Shown: piece by piece, positions 25,729 through 34,248 of the stretch
Position numbering within the stretch: the stretch's first letter is position 1
Layout of the letters: each line of letters opens with the position of its first letter
Assembly (NCBI RefSeq): GCF_026341515.1
Contig: NZ_JAPEOK010000001.1
Location: 5,456,001 to 5,520,000, forward strand
Direction of reading: 5' to 3'
DNA from: Streptomyces sp. NBC_00878
GTDB lineage: Bacteria > Actinomycetota > Actinomycetes > Streptomycetales > Streptomycetaceae
DNA: 64,000 bases
Position numbers and translations under genes: made by a program
Notes under the pieces: model-generated
The model's input: the letters and a program-made list of their open reading frames with translations, nothing else
Database searches by the model: none
Told to the model about the DNA's origin: nothing

Positions 25729-26913
25729 GTGCAGACCCTGCTTCCCGATTCCGCCCGGCTCCTGCCCGAGCCCGTACGGCGCGTGGCCGCCTGGTGCGTC
25801 GTCGTGCTGCTGGTCACCGGGGTCGTGGCGGTCGGGGTGCGGCTGTGCGTGGAGTTCAAGACGGCGGTGGTGCCGGTGCTGCTCGCCCTCCTCGGGACGG
25901 CGCTGCTCGGGCCGTTGTACCGGCGGCTGGTGCGGGCGAAGGTGAGCCGGTCGATCGCGGCCGGCGTGACGTGCGTCGCCGTGCTCGGCGTCGTCGGCGG
26001 GGCCACGTACATCGTGGTGGCCGCGTTGATCGACACCGGTGACGAGATCACCGCCTCGCTCAAGCAGGCCGCCAGGTCGCTGTCCGAGCACTTCGGGGCG
26101 GCCGGCACCTCGCTCGACGACCTCGCCTCCAACGCCAAGGAGCTGCTGGGCAAGTTCGGCGGGACGGCGGCGTCCGGGGTGATCAGCGGGATCAGCGTCG
26201 TGGGCCAGGCCATCGCCATGGCCGTCCTCGCGCTGCTGCTCGTCTTCTTCTTCCTGCGGGACTCCCACCGGGCGGCCGGGACCCTGCGCTCGCTGGTACC
26301 CCGGAACTCGGGGGACACGGTCGAGGCGATGGCGCGGCGGGCCTACCAGGCCGTCGAGGGTTTCATGCGCGGGACGACGCTCATCGCGCTCATCGACGCG
26401 ATCTGCATCACCGTGGGTCTGTTCGTGCTGCGGGTGCCGGGGGCCGTCGGGCTCGGCGCGCTCGTGTTCGTCGGCGCGTACATCCCGTACCTGGGCGCTT
26501 TCCTCTCCGGTGCGGTGGCGATTCTGGTGGCCCTCGCGGACCGCGGTTTCGTGATCGCGCTGTGGGCGCTCGGGGTCGTGCTGGCCGTGCAGGTCCTGGA
26601 GGGACATGTGCTCCAGCCGATGATCCAGAGCCGGACCGTGCAGATGCATCCAGCTGTCGTCATGCTGGCCATCACCGCGGGCGCGTCGGTGGCGGGCATC
26701 CTCGGGATGCTGCTGGCGGTGCCCCTGACGGCGGCGGCGTTCGGTGTGATCGCGGAACTGCGGGGGCGTTACGCGTCCTCGGAGACCTCGGAGACCTCGG
26801 AGACCTCGGAGACCTCGGAGACCTCCGGGACCTCGGGGACTCCAGAGGCGTCGGCGGCTCCGGGCAGTCCGGAAGCCCCAGGTTCGTCCTCCCCGTCCGA
26901 CCCCTCCTCATAG
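25729..26913 (+). CDS. AI-2E family transporter
   Basis: 394 residues with about 7-8 membrane helices of the AI-2E (YdiK/PerM) type. It has the family segment VGAYIPYLGAFLSGAVAILV then VLEGHVLQPMIQS and HPAVVMLAITAG (about 240-330). Members export small solutes or act as ion antiporters; the role here is unknown. The GTG start at 25729 sits right at the first hydrophilic head. The C-terminus is a run of SET repeats coded by 9-bp DNA units that overlap the 3' end of the opposite gene by 145 bp. Confidence 0.87.
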   Translation: MQTLLPDSARLLPEPVRRVAAWCVVVLLVTGVVAVGVRLCVEFKTAVVPVLLALLGTALLGPLYRRLVRAKVSRSIAAGVTCVAVLGVVGGATYIVVAALIDTGDEITASLKQAARSLSEHFGAAGTSLDDLASNAKELLGKFGGTAASGVISGISVVGQAIAMAVLALLLVFFFLRDSHRAAGTLRSLVPRNSGDTVEAMARRAYQAVEGFMRGTTLIALIDAICITVGLFVLRVPGAVGLGALVFVGAYIPYLGAFLSGAVAILVALADRGFVIALWALGVVLAVQVLEGHVLQPMIQSRTVQMHPAVVMLAITAGASVAGILGMLLAVPLTAAAFGVIAELRGRYASSETSETSETSETSETSGTSGTPEASAAPGSPEAPGSSSPSDPSS

Positions 26914-29024
26914 AGCTCGAACCAGATGCTCTTGCCCTCGCCCCGCGGGTCCACCCCCCACGCGTCCGCGAGCAGTTCCATCAGGACCAAGCCCCGCCCG
27001 GAGGACGCCAGTTCGCCGGGATGGCGCTTGTGGGGCAGGTCGTCGCTCCCGTCCGACACCTGGATCCGTATCCGACGGGACCCGGCCCCGCCCGTCATCT
27101 CGGCGACGAGCAGCGCGTCCGCGTCCGTGTGGACGAGGACGTTCGTGACCATCTCGGAGACCAGCAGGACCGCCGAGTCGACCTGGTCGGCGGAGGCCCA
27201 GTCGTGCAGGAACTCCCGCAGCTGCTGCCGGGCCCCGGCGACCCGCTGGTGATCGGCCTGCGCGACGGTCACCATGGTGCGGCGCACGGAGGGCCGCTCG
27301 GTCACGGTGTCGCCGCGGCCCTCCCCCGACCTGCTCAGCAGCAGGACCGCTATGTCGTCCTCGCGCCGGTCCGCCAGCGGCCCGGTCGTGTGGTGCGAGG
27401 AGGGCCCGTGTACGGCCTGGACCAGCGCGTCGGCGAGCTCCTCCATATCGCCGTCGTGGCTCTCCAGGATCTTGCGGATCCGTCGCCAGCCGGTGTCCAG
27501 GTCGTGCCCGCCGGTCTCGATGAGCCCGTCCGTGCAGATCAGCATGGTCTCGCCGGGCTCCAGGACGAGCCGCGTCGTCGGATAGTCGGCGTCCGGATCG
27601 ATGCCGAGCGGCAGCCCGCCCGCGGTCGTCCGGGTCAGCACGGTCCCGTCGGCCATACGGAAAGCCGGGTCCGGATGCCCGGCCCTGGCTATCTCGAGGA
27701 CCCCGCTCTCCGGATCGACCTCCACGTACAGGCAGGTCGCGAAGCGCAGGTCCGCGATCTCCTCGTCGTATGTGATCCCGTACAGGAAGCGCGAGGCGCG
27801 CGAGAGGACCGCGTCCGGGCGGTGTCCCTCGGAGGCGTACGCCCGCAGGGCTATCCGGAGCTGGCCCATCAGCCCGGCGGCGCGTACGTCATGTCCCTGG
27901 ACGTCGCCGATGACAAGCGCGAAGCGGCCTGTGCCGGGGCTCGTCCGGGAGGTGCCGCCGGGCAGCGGGATCATGTCGTACCAGTCGCCGCCCACCTGGA
28001 GTCCGCCGCCCGTGGGTACGTACCGGGCCGCGACGCTCATCCCCGGGATCTGCGGTCCCAGGGTGGGCAGCATCGAGCGCTGGAGGCCGTCCGTGAGCTC
28101 CCGCTCGGACTCGGCGACTCCGGCCCGCGAGAGCGCCTGCGCCAGCATCCGCGCCACCGTCGTCAGCACGGAGCGCTCGTCGGGCGTGAAGGTGACGGGG
28201 TACGTGAAGGCCGCCATCCAGGCGCCCATCGTGCGCCCCGCGAACGTGAGCGGCAGGAAGGCCCAGGACTGGCGGTCGAAGTGCCGGGCGAGGGGCCAGG
28301 AGGCCGGATATCGGTCGCGGTAGTGGTCGGGTGAGGAGAGATAGACGGCCCGGCCGGTGCGGACGACCTCCGCGGCCGGATAGTCCGTGTCCAGCTGCAT
28401 CTGGGTGAAGGGTTCCTCGTCCCCCGGCTTGTGCCCGTGATGGCCGATGACCGTCAGACGGTCGCCCTCCGCGCCGAAGACCGCGAGCCCGTCCGGCGAG
28501 AAGCCCGGCATCGACAGGCCGGCCGCGACCCGCAGCACTTCCGCCGTGGAGCGCGCCTCGGCCAGCGCCCGCCCCGCGTCCAGCAGGAACGCCTCGCGCG
28601 AGCGTCTCCAGTCGCCCGTGACAGGCGTACGCGCGGCGGCACCCGGCTGCGGCTCGGTGACCTCCTGCATGGTGCCGATCAGCTGGTACGACCTGTTGCG
28701 CGGGTCGATCGACGGCTTGGAGCGGCTGCGTACGGTACGGATGACGTGGCCCTGGTCGTCCATGACGCGCAGCCGCATCTCGGCGAGCGTGCCCTCGGCG
28801 GCGGCGAGCTGGACGACCCCGTTGACCTCGTTCCAGTCGACAGGGTGGAAACGGGCCCGTACGCCCGCCTCCGTCAGGACGGTCGGCTCCGCGGGCAGGC
28901 CGAGGAGCCGGGAGGCCTCGGCGTCGAGGGTGACCTTCCCGGCGGCGTCGTCCCACCTCCACACGCCGGTGGCGAGGGTGGCGAGGACGTCCCCAATAGA
29001 GGGAAGGGGATCACCGATGCGCAT
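26769..29024 (-). CDS. PAS-GAF-PP2C (SpoIIE) phosphatase with C-terminal HATPase domain
   Basis: About 751 residues. PAS domain at about 10-110 (TGVWRWDDAAGKVTLDAEAS...), GAF at about 150-310, an RsbU/SpoIIE-type PP2C phosphatase with GGDWYDM and VIGDVQGHDVRAAGLM (about 345-560), and an RsbW-like HATPase with LLVSEMVTNVLVHT and SGRGLVLMELLAD (about 600-715). Such fusions control anti-anti-sigma phosphorylation by both adding and removing phosphate; the partner sigma factor is unknown. ATG 29024 fits the PAS start and has TACAGT upstream; an in-frame ATG at 29168 would run through parS DNA and is less likely. The C-terminus is a VSE repeat antisense to the SET repeat of the transporter gene. 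Confidence 0.9.
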   Translation of the reverse strand: MRIGDPLPSIGDVLATLATGVWRWDDAAGKVTLDAEASRLLGLPAEPTVLTEAGVRARFHPVDWNEVNGVVQLAAAEGTLAEMRLRVMDDQGHVIRTVRSRSKPSIDPRNRSYQLIGTMQEVTEPQPGAAARTPVTGDWRRSREAFLLDAGRALAEARSTAEVLRVAAGLSMPGFSPDGLAVFGAEGDRLTVIGHHGHKPGDEEPFTQMQLDTDYPAAEVVRTGRAVYLSSPDHYRDRYPASWPLARHFDRQSWAFLPLTFAGRTMGAWMAAFTYPVTFTPDERSVLTTVARMLAQALSRAGVAESERELTDGLQRSMLPTLGPQIPGMSVAARYVPTGGGLQVGGDWYDMIPLPGGTSRTSPGTGRFALVIGDVQGHDVRAAGLMGQLRIALRAYASEGHRPDAVLSRASRFLYGITYDEEIADLRFATCLYVEVDPESGVLEIARAGHPDPAFRMADGTVLTRTTAGGLPLGIDPDADYPTTRLVLEPGETMLICTDGLIETGGHDLDTGWRRIRKILESHDGDMEELADALVQAVHGPSSHHTTGPLADRREDDIAVLLLSRSGEGRGDTVTERPSVRRTMVTVAQADHQRVAGARQQLREFLHDWASADQVDSAVLLVSEMVTNVLVHTDADALLVAEMTGGAGSRRIRIQVSDGSDDLPHKRHPGELASSGRGLVLMELLADAWGVDPRGEGKSIWFELYEEGSDGEDEPGASGLPGAADASGVPEVPEVSEVSEVSEVSEVSEDA
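26781..26825. repeat. 9-bp tandem repeat coding on both strands
   Basis: Five units of GGAGACCTC encode SET repeats at the end of the AI-2E protein on the plus strand and VSE repeats at the end of the phosphatase on the minus strand. Confidence 0.92.
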
Positions 29025-29151
29025 TGACCCACTGTATGAAGAGGTGAACGAAGGGTGCCACCGAGGCAGGCGAGGGGTGGGTGAGCGCTGAGCGACAGCG
29101 GGGGCGGAAGTATTGCGAACAGCGATCTTGGGGCGGCCGGTAGGCTTGCCA

Positions 29152-29167
29152 TGTTTCACGTGAAACA
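29152..29167. other. parS site (perfect match)
   Basis: TGTTTCACGTGAAACA is the consensus ParB-binding parS of Streptomyces and relatives. ParB nucleates here to organise and segregate the origin region. Two variants lie within 65 bases. Confidence 0.93.
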
Positions 29168-29174
29168 CGGTCCG

Positions 29175-29190
29175 TGTTCCACGTGAAACA
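29175..29190. other. parS-like site
   Basis: TGTTCCACGTGAAACA differs from the parS consensus at one base. It starts 23 bases after the start of the perfect site. Confidence 0.85.
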
Positions 29191-29211
29191 GCCCGCGAGC
29201 TTCATGCCGCG

Positions 29212-29227
29212 AGTTTCCCGTGAAACA
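29212..29227. other. parS-like site
   Basis: AGTTTCCCGTGAAACA differs from the consensus at two bases. It lies about 30 bases before the aspS start. Confidence 0.7.
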
Positions 29228-29259
29228 GCCCCCGATCTGCGAAGACTGGATGAACGACG

Positions 29260-31023
29260 ATGCATCGGTACAGGTCCCACACCTGCGGCGAGCTCCGCGC
29301 CTCTGACGTCGGCAGCGACGTCCGGCTGAGCGGCTGGCTGCACAATCGCCGAGACCTGGGCGGCATCCTCTTCATCGATCTGCGCGACCACTACGGCATC
29401 ACGCAGCTCGTCGCCCGCCCCGGCACCCCCGCGTACGAGGCCCTGGACAAGCTCTCCAAGGAGTCCACGGTCCGCATCGACGGCAAGGTCGTCTCACGCG
29501 GCACGGAGAACGTGAACGCGGAGCTGCCGACCGGTGAGATCGAGGTCGAGGTGAGCGAGGTCGAGCTGCTCGGTGCGGCCGCCCCCCTCCCCTTCACGAT
29601 CAACACCGAGGACGGGGTCAACGAGGAGCGGCGCCTGGAGTACCGCTTCCTGGACCTGCGCCGCGAGCGCATGCACCGCAACATCCTGCTGCGTACGTCG
29701 GTCATCTCGGCCATCCGTCACAAGATGACGGCGCTGGGCTTCAACGAGATGGCGACGCCGATCCTGAGCGCCACCTCCCCGGAGGGCGCGCGTGACTTCG
29801 TCGTCCCGTCCCGCCTGAACCCGGGCAGGTTCTACGCCCTCCCCCAGGCACCGCAGCAGTTCAAGCAGCTGCTGATGATCTCCGGCTTCGACCGGTACTT
29901 CCAGATCGCGCCCTGCTTCCGTGACGAGGACGCGCGCGCGGACCGTTCGCCGGGCGAGTTCTACCAGCTCGACGTGGAGATGTCCTTCGTCGAGCAGGAG
30001 GACGTGTTCCAGCCCATCGAGAAGCTCATGACCGAGCTGTTCGAGGAGTTCGGCAAGGGCCGTCATGTGACGTCCCCGTTCCCGCGCATCCCGTTCCGCG
30101 AGGCGATGCTGAAGTACGGCTCCGACAAGCCGGACCTGCGGGCCCAGCTGGAGCTCGTCGACATCACGGACGTCTTCGAGGGCTCGGAGTTCAAGGCATT
30201 CGCGGGCAAGCACGTACGCGCCCTCGCGGTGCCGGACGTGTCCGCGCAGCCGCGGAAGTTCTTCGACCAGCTCGGTGACTACGCGGTCTCGCAGGGTGCG
30301 AAGGGCCTGGCCTGGGTGCGGGTGGCCGAGGACGGTTCGCTGACGGGCCCGATCGCCAAGTTCCTGACCGAGGAGAACGTCGCCGAGCTGACCAAGCGCC
30401 TGTCGCTGGCCGCCGGTCACGCCGTCTTCTTCGGCGCGGGCGAGTTCGACGAGGTCTCGAAGATCATGGGCGCGGTGCGGGTCGAGACCGCCAAGCGTGC
30501 CGGGCACTTCGAGGAGAACGTCTTCCGCTTCTGCTGGATCATCGACTTCCCGATGTACGAGAAGGACGAGGACACCGGGAAGATCGACTTCTCGCACAAC
30601 CCGTTCTCGATGCCGCAGGGCGGTCTGGAGGCCCTGGAGACCCAGGACCCGCTGGACATCCTCGGCTGGCAGTACGACATCGTCTGCAACGGCGTCGAGC
30701 TGTCCTCCGGCGCCATCCGGAACCACGAGCCGGACATCATGCTCAAGGCTTTCGAGATCGCTGGCTACGACCGCGAGACCGTCGAGGAGCAGTTCGCGGG
30801 CATGCTCCGCGCTTTCCGCTTCGGCGCCCCGCCGCACGGCGGTATCGCCCCGGGCGTCGACCGCATCGTCATGCTCCTCGCCGACGAGCCGAACATCCGG
30901 GAGACCATCGCGTTCCCGCTGAACGGCAACGCGCAGGACCTGATGATGGGCGCGCCGACGGAGCTGGACGAGACGCGGCTGCGTGAGCTGCACCTTTCGG
31001 TGCGCAAGCCGCAGCCGAAGTAG
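29260..31023 (+). CDS. aspS: Aspartate--tRNA ligase
   Basis: 587 residues, normal for bacterial AspRS. The N-terminal OB-fold anticodon domain (about 1-110) has [19 protein letters not shown]. Class II motifs follow: motif 2 [19 protein letters not shown] and motif 3 [14 protein letters not shown], with the bacterial GAD insertion between them. The segment [13 protein letters not shown] is typical. Because of bacterial origin it may be discriminating or non-discriminating; GatCAB genes are not in the window. ATG 29260; the ribosome binding site is weak. Confidence 0.97.
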   Translation: MHRYRSHTCGELRASDVGSDVRLSGWLHNRRDLGGILFIDLRDHYGITQLVARPGTPAYEALDKLSKESTVRIDGKVVSRGTENVNAELPTGEIEVEVSEVELLGAAAPLPFTINTEDGVNEERRLEYRFLDLRRERMHRNILLRTSVISAIRHKMTALGFNEMATPILSATSPEGARDFVVPSRLNPGRFYALPQAPQQFKQLLMISGFDRYFQIAPCFRDEDARADRSPGEFYQLDVEMSFVEQEDVFQPIEKLMTELFEEFGKGRHVTSPFPRIPFREAMLKYGSDKPDLRAQLELVDITDVFEGSEFKAFAGKHVRALAVPDVSAQPRKFFDQLGDYAVSQGAKGLAWVRVAEDGSLTGPIAKFLTEENVAELTKRLSLAAGHAVFFGAGEFDEVSKIMGAVRVETAKRAGHFEENVFRFCWIIDFPMYEKDEDTGKIDFSHNPFSMPQGGLEALETQDPLDILGWQYDIVCNGVELSSGAIRNHEPDIMLKAFEIAGYDRETVEEQFAGMLRAFRFGAPPHGGIAPGVDRIVMLLADEPNIRETIAFPLNGNAQDLMMGAPTELDETRLRELHLSVRKPQPK

Positions 31024-31135
31024 GGCCCTGCGGGCCCCGCTCTCAGGTCTGGCTCTCGGGTCCGGTTCTTGGGTCCGGTTCTTGGGTCCGGTATGCGGGT
31101 CCGGCTTGTGGGTCCGGCTCTCGGGTCGGGCCCGC
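31023..31135. repeat. Short hairpin plus 14-bp imperfect tandem repeats after aspS
   Basis: GGGCCC-TGC-GGGCCC (31023-31037) lies at the aspS stop and may be a terminator. It is followed by about six imperfect units of TTCTTGGGTCCGG-like sequence. Confidence 0.65.
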
Positions 31136-31179
31136 CAAGCGCTCCGCTGAAGGGCCGTGCTTCGTCTGCGGGAGCGTTG

Positions 31180-31250
31180 TGGCTGGGCGCGCCCACGCGG
31201 CGGAGCCGCAAATGTCACAGCCCCGCGCCCCTAAAGGGGCGCGGGTCCGA
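31180..31250. repeat. Interspersed Streptomyces intergenic hairpin repeat
   Basis: The segment carries the motif GGCGCGCCCACGCGGCGGAG and a hairpin of CCCGCGCCCC and GGGGCGCGGG around TAAA (31222-31245). It matches the families at 8250-8372, 59940-60055 and 63205-63265. It lies between convergent aspS and the small gene at 31261, so it may terminate both. Confidence 0.75.
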
Positions 31251-31260
31251 CCTTGCCTTC

Positions 31261-31554
31261 TCAGCTTGGGTCGTCAACGTCCTCGCGGTCCGGCAGGGGT
31301 GGGAGTCGCAGGTCGCCCGGTACCGGGCCCTTGTCGTCCTGGCCTCGGGCGTAGCGGTGTATGCGTACCTGGAGGTTCATGCGCCGGGACTCCTTGCTGA
31401 GTCGGCGGCGCTCGCGTCGGCCGGCTTCGTCGTCATCGTCCAGTTCGTTGTACTGTCGGCGGGCCTCCCAGAAGGAACGCTCCTGGGCGGCTGCCGCCTC
31501 CCCGGGCGTGACGTCCTCCGGGTCGTCCCGGCTCCCGCCGGATTCGTCTGTCAT
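31261..31554 (-). CDS. Small charged hypothetical protein
   Basis: 97 residues, very hydrophilic. There is a central helical, highly charged stretch (ERSFWEARRQYNELDDDDEA, then GRRERRRLSKESRRM) and no signal peptide, membrane segment or recognised domain. Codon use looks genuine (high GC at third positions). The ATG at 31554 has no ribosome binding site, but CACTCT lies about 10 bases upstream, so a leaderless transcript is possible. Function unknown. Confidence 0.6.
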   Translation of the reverse strand: MTDESGGSRDDPEDVTPGEAAAAQERSFWEARRQYNELDDDDEAGRRERRRLSKESRRMNLQVRIHRYARGQDDKGPVPGDLRLPPLPDREDVDDPS

Positions 31555-31923
31555 GGGTCACAGAGTGGCACGAACCGGAGAGCACGGAGAGTGAATATCC
31601 TGGCGCCGCCATGTGGGTGACGCCGGTTCTTCGTGCGCCGTAGAGATCCGGACAGCGCGTGTGTGCCGTGCCTGTGGCCTGCCCGGGCGTGTCGGGCTGC
31701 GTCCCTGGTGGGTGCCGCCGTGCGCGGCTTGCCCTGGCAGAAAACGCGCCCTGTTTCACGCTCCTCAACTCTCCCTTGTGCGACGTCACTTACCGGCCAT
31801 TTGCCTGTTTGACGACGAAGCGTTCCGCCCCACACGCTCCTTGGGCACGCGGTCTCCCTGTTGCTCAGGGTGACTCCGGATGGGCCCCAGGCTGCCCGGG
31901 GCCGGACGAGAGGAAGACCAACG
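31555..31923 (+). promoter_or_regulatory. Upstream region of the RiPP-like operon
   Basis: No credible gene is seen in these 369 bases. TTGACG (about 31809) with CACGCT 18 bases later is a weak promoter candidate. CCCTGTTGCTCAGGG (31857-31871) and GGCCCC-N8-GGGGCC-type pairing near 31880-31902 could fold just ahead of the precursor ribosome binding site (GAGGAAG). Confidence 0.4.
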
Positions 31924-32094
31924 ATGGCCCGTAGCGCGGAAAAGCAGCAGAGGCCGGTCCGCAAGTCGCTGACCGAGCGCACCCAGGACGAGCTGGAGAT
32001 CGCAGGGTTCGACGAGGTCGAGACCCCCGAGGCGGACATCGTCAGCCTCGGCGGCGCCAGCTACACCAAGATGCTCGGCAAGATCTACGCCTGA
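31924..32094 (+). CDS. Candidate RiPP precursor peptide
   Basis: 56 residues, preceded by GAGGAAG. The N-terminal two thirds is charged, as in leader peptides (KSLTERTQDELEIAGFDEVE, about 14-33). The C-terminal part is SLGGASYTKMLGKIYA (41-56), with Tyr47 and Tyr55, Ser46, Thr48, Lys49 and Lys53 and no Cys. The GG at 43-44 is a possible cleavage point, giving a 12-residue core ASYTKMLGKIYA; that boundary is a guess. It is the first gene of the operon and is separated from the enzyme genes by a strong hairpin. I do not recognise the precursor family. The absence of Cys sets it apart from methanobactin-type MNIO substrates. Confidence 0.78.
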   Translation: MARSAEKQQRPVRKSLTERTQDELEIAGFDEVETPEADIVSLGGASYTKMLGKIYA

Positions 32095-32102
32095 CCGCTC
32101 CC

Positions 32103-32138
32103 CTCGGGGCTCCGGCGTCTGAGGCGCCGGGCCCCGAG
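32103..32138 (+). terminator. Hairpin between precursor and modification genes (candidate attenuator)
   Basis: CTCGGGGC-T-CCGGCG pairs with CGCCGG-GCCCCGAG (14 pairs, one bulge) around a 7-base loop. No T-run follows, so partial termination or mRNA stabilisation is more likely than full termination. Such hairpins commonly keep precursor mRNA in excess of enzyme mRNA in RiPP operons. Confidence 0.7.
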
Positions 32139-32170
32139 ATCCGTCGCGCCGGACCTCGGAGAGCCCGTCG

Positions 32171-32476
32171 ATGCTGCGCATCACCTCGGAACTGCCCTAC
32201 TTGGACCAGGCAGGTCACGTCTACGTGCCGCTCGTCGGACCGGCACGGTCCTGTCTGAAGCTCAACCGTCACGCGTCAGACGTCTGGCGCGAAGCGCTGC
32301 GCCGCCCCGTGGACCTCGACACGCTGCCCGAGCCGGACCGGGACTTCCTGCTCGGCTTCACCCGACGCGGCGTCCTGCACACCGAGCCCGCGTCCGAGCC
32401 ACAGCCTGAGGCCGAGCCCGCGTCAGCCTCAGGGCATGCGTCCGCGTCGGAGGGAGCGGTCGGATGGACACGCTGA
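32171..32476 (+). CDS. PqqD-like RiPP recognition element protein
   Basis: 101 residues. The first 70 match the PqqD/RRE pattern of three beta strands then helices: LRITSELPYLDQAGHVYVPL, CLKLNRHASDVWREALRR, and RDFLLGFTRRGVL. The tail is Glu/Pro/Ala/Ser-rich and disordered. RRE proteins bind the leader peptide and deliver it to the enzymes. GGAGA precedes ATG 32171. The stop lies 13 bases inside the next gene, indicating translational coupling to the radical SAM enzyme. Short length makes the family call moderate. Confidence 0.75.
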   Translation: MLRITSELPYLDQAGHVYVPLVGPARSCLKLNRHASDVWREALRRPVDLDTLPEPDRDFLLGFTRRGVLHTEPASEPQPEAEPASASGHASASEGAVGWTR

Positions 32477-34245
32477 CACGGCCGGCCATCGCCTTCGTCA
32501 ACCCCTCGGTCGGCTTCGCCGACCGTCGAAAGTCCAAGCCCATCGGGCTGGCCTACATCATGGCCTACCTGGAGAAATCCGGATTCCCCAGCTTGGGCTT
32601 CGACTTCGGGGACTCCGAGGACGACGCCGTCGAACTCGCCGCGCTCTACGGGCTCGACCGCTTCGACGTCGTCGGTTTCTCCGTCTACAACGAGTCGTTC
32701 CGCGCGGCGATCGCCATGGCCGAGTGGATCAAGAGCCGTCGACCGGAGTGCCTGATCGTCCTCGGCGGCCCGCACGCCACCGCCGTGCACGAACACATCC
32801 TGCGCCGCTACTCCTGCGTCGACGTCGTGGTCCGACGCGAGGGAGAGGAGGCCATGCTCGATCTCGTCCGAGGCCTGACCCTGAGCTCGGGCTCGGGCTC
32901 GGGCTCGGACGTGGACGTAGAGGTGGACGTAGAGGTGGACGTGGACGTGGACGTAGAGGTGGACGACCGCGCCAAGCTGACCGGGATCAAGGGCACCACC
33001 TGGCGCGCTCCCGACGGCAGCGGCCTCCTGGTCAACGAGGACCGGGACTTCGTGCCCGACCTCGACCAGATCCCGTTCCCCGACGCCGAGTTCATCTCGC
33101 ACTCCGGCTACCCCGACCTCACGTACTACGACGAGGTGCAGGGCCGGCTGAAGGCCGCGCTGACGATCTGCAGCAGCCGCAGCTGTCCGTACAACTGCTC
33201 CTTCTGCGGTGTGCTCACCATCGGCCGCAAGTACCGCTCGCGCGAGGCGGAGCGGGTCGTCGCCGAGCTGCTCCACTTCCGCGAGCGGCACGGCGTCAAC
33301 TACGAGCACGTGTACTTCAGCGACGCCAACTTCTTCGTCTCGCCGACCCGTGCCCTGGAGGTCGCCGAGGCGCTGTACGAGGCCGATCCGCAGGTCACCT
33401 TCAGTTTCGGCACCCGGGTCAACCAGATCCTCAAGGCCGCCGAGGTACTGCCCCGGCTCAAGGAACGCGGGCTGCGGTTCATCGAGCTCGGCATCGAGTC
33501 CGCCTCGGAACCGGTCCTCGAACGGCTCGCCAAGCATGTGAAGCCCGAGGTCAACGTCGCGGCCGTACGCCTGCTGAAGCGCCTGGGCATCGAGATCTCC
33601 CTCGACTTCATCATGCTGGACCCGGCCACCACTCTGCCCGACATCCGCGCCAACCTGGAGTTCCTGCGCGAGGCAGGGTTCTACGACTACGTGCCGCACG
33701 ACCACCTCTACACCGCGCTCGTCCTCTACGAGGGCACGCCGATCCGTGACTTCTACGCCCAGCGGTTCGGCGTCGTCTTCGACCCCGACGATCTGCCCAG
33801 CCCCTTCACGCTCTTCGAACTGCCCGAGGTGCAGCGGTTCAGCGACACGCTGCGGGCCTTCCGCAAGCGGTGGCAGGACCGGATCGACGGCGCCCTGGCC
33901 CAGGGGGAACTCGCGCTCGCCTCCATGGCCGACGGTTCGGACGACTGGGACTTCCCCCGTGAGCCGCACGCCCGGCTGCAACTCGACGTCGTGTCGCTGC
34001 GGCACGCGCCCAACCTCTTCATGGAACGGCTGCTGGAGGACGCCGAAGCCGGATTCCCACGGCTGAACGAGGGCGGAGACGAGGGCGGAGACAAGAGAGA
34101 AGAGGGCGGACTCGAAGCGCTGCTGCCCCGCCTGGGACACGACCACGTCCATCTGCACGACCTGATCGAACGCACCGAGGCCGTCGCGCGGGAGGCAGGC
34201 TTCGTGCAGGCCCCGGGCGCCGCCGCTCCGCACGGGAGGGACTAG
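32464..34245 (+). CDS. B12-binding radical SAM enzyme (RiPP maturase)
   Basis: 593 residues. The N-terminal Rossmann-like cobalamin-binding domain (about 8-140) contains IVLGGPHATAVHEHI. The radical SAM core carries C241-x3-C245-x2-C248 (CPYNCSFC), followed by YFSDANFFV, GLRFIELGIESASEPVLERL and SLDFIMLDPATTLPDIRANL. The C-terminal 150 residues have no recognised SPASM cysteines. Between the domains lies an acidic, repeat-coded insert of DV/EV units (about 145-168). Members of this class C-methylate, cross-link or rearrange peptides using 5'-deoxyadenosyl radical and often methylcobalamin. The context suggests action on Tyr or neighbouring residues of the precursor; the reaction is not known. 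Confidence 0.9.
   Translation: MDTLTRPAIAFVNPSVGFADRRKSKPIGLAYIMAYLEKSGFPSLGFDFGDSEDDAVELAALYGLDRFDVVGFSVYNESFRAAIAMAEWIKSRRPECLIVLGGPHATAVHEHILRRYSCVDVVVRREGEEAMLDLVRGLTLSSGSGSGSDVDVEVDVEVDVDVDVEVDDRAKLTGIKGTTWRAPDGSGLLVNEDRDFVPDLDQIPFPDAEFISHSGYPDLTYYDEVQGRLKAALTICSSRSCPYNCSFCGVLTIGRKYRSREAERVVAELLHFRERHGVNYEHVYFSDANFFVSPTRALEVAEALYEADPQVTFSFGTRVNQILKAAEVLPRLKERGLRFIELGIESASEPVLERLAKHVKPEVNVAAVRLLKRLGIEISLDFIMLDPATTLPDIRANLEFLREAGFYDYVPHDHLYTALVLYEGTPIRDFYAQRFGVVFDPDDLPSPFTLFELPEVQRFSDTLRAFRKRWQDRIDGALAQGELALASMADGSDDWDFPREPHARLQLDVVSLRHAPNLFMERLLEDAEAGFPRLNEGGDEGGDKREEGGLEALLPRLGHDHVHLHDLIERTEAVAREAGFVQAPGAAAPHGRD
32886..32967. repeat. Coding microsatellite in the radical SAM gene
   Basis: Runs of GGCTCG (SG) then GACGTGGACGTAGAGGTG-like units (DVEVDV) lie between the B12 and radical SAM domains. 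Unit lengths are multiples of three, so the frame stays open. Confidence 0.85.
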
Positions 34246-34248
34246 CGC

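Noticed and set aside
31751..31762. Additional parS half-site (TGTTTCACG)
   Set aside because: The second half does not match, so it is not a parS.
31809..31840. Strong promoter for the RiPP-like operon (TTGACG ... CACGCT)
   Set aside because: The -10 match is poor; kept only as a weak candidate in the intergenic entry.
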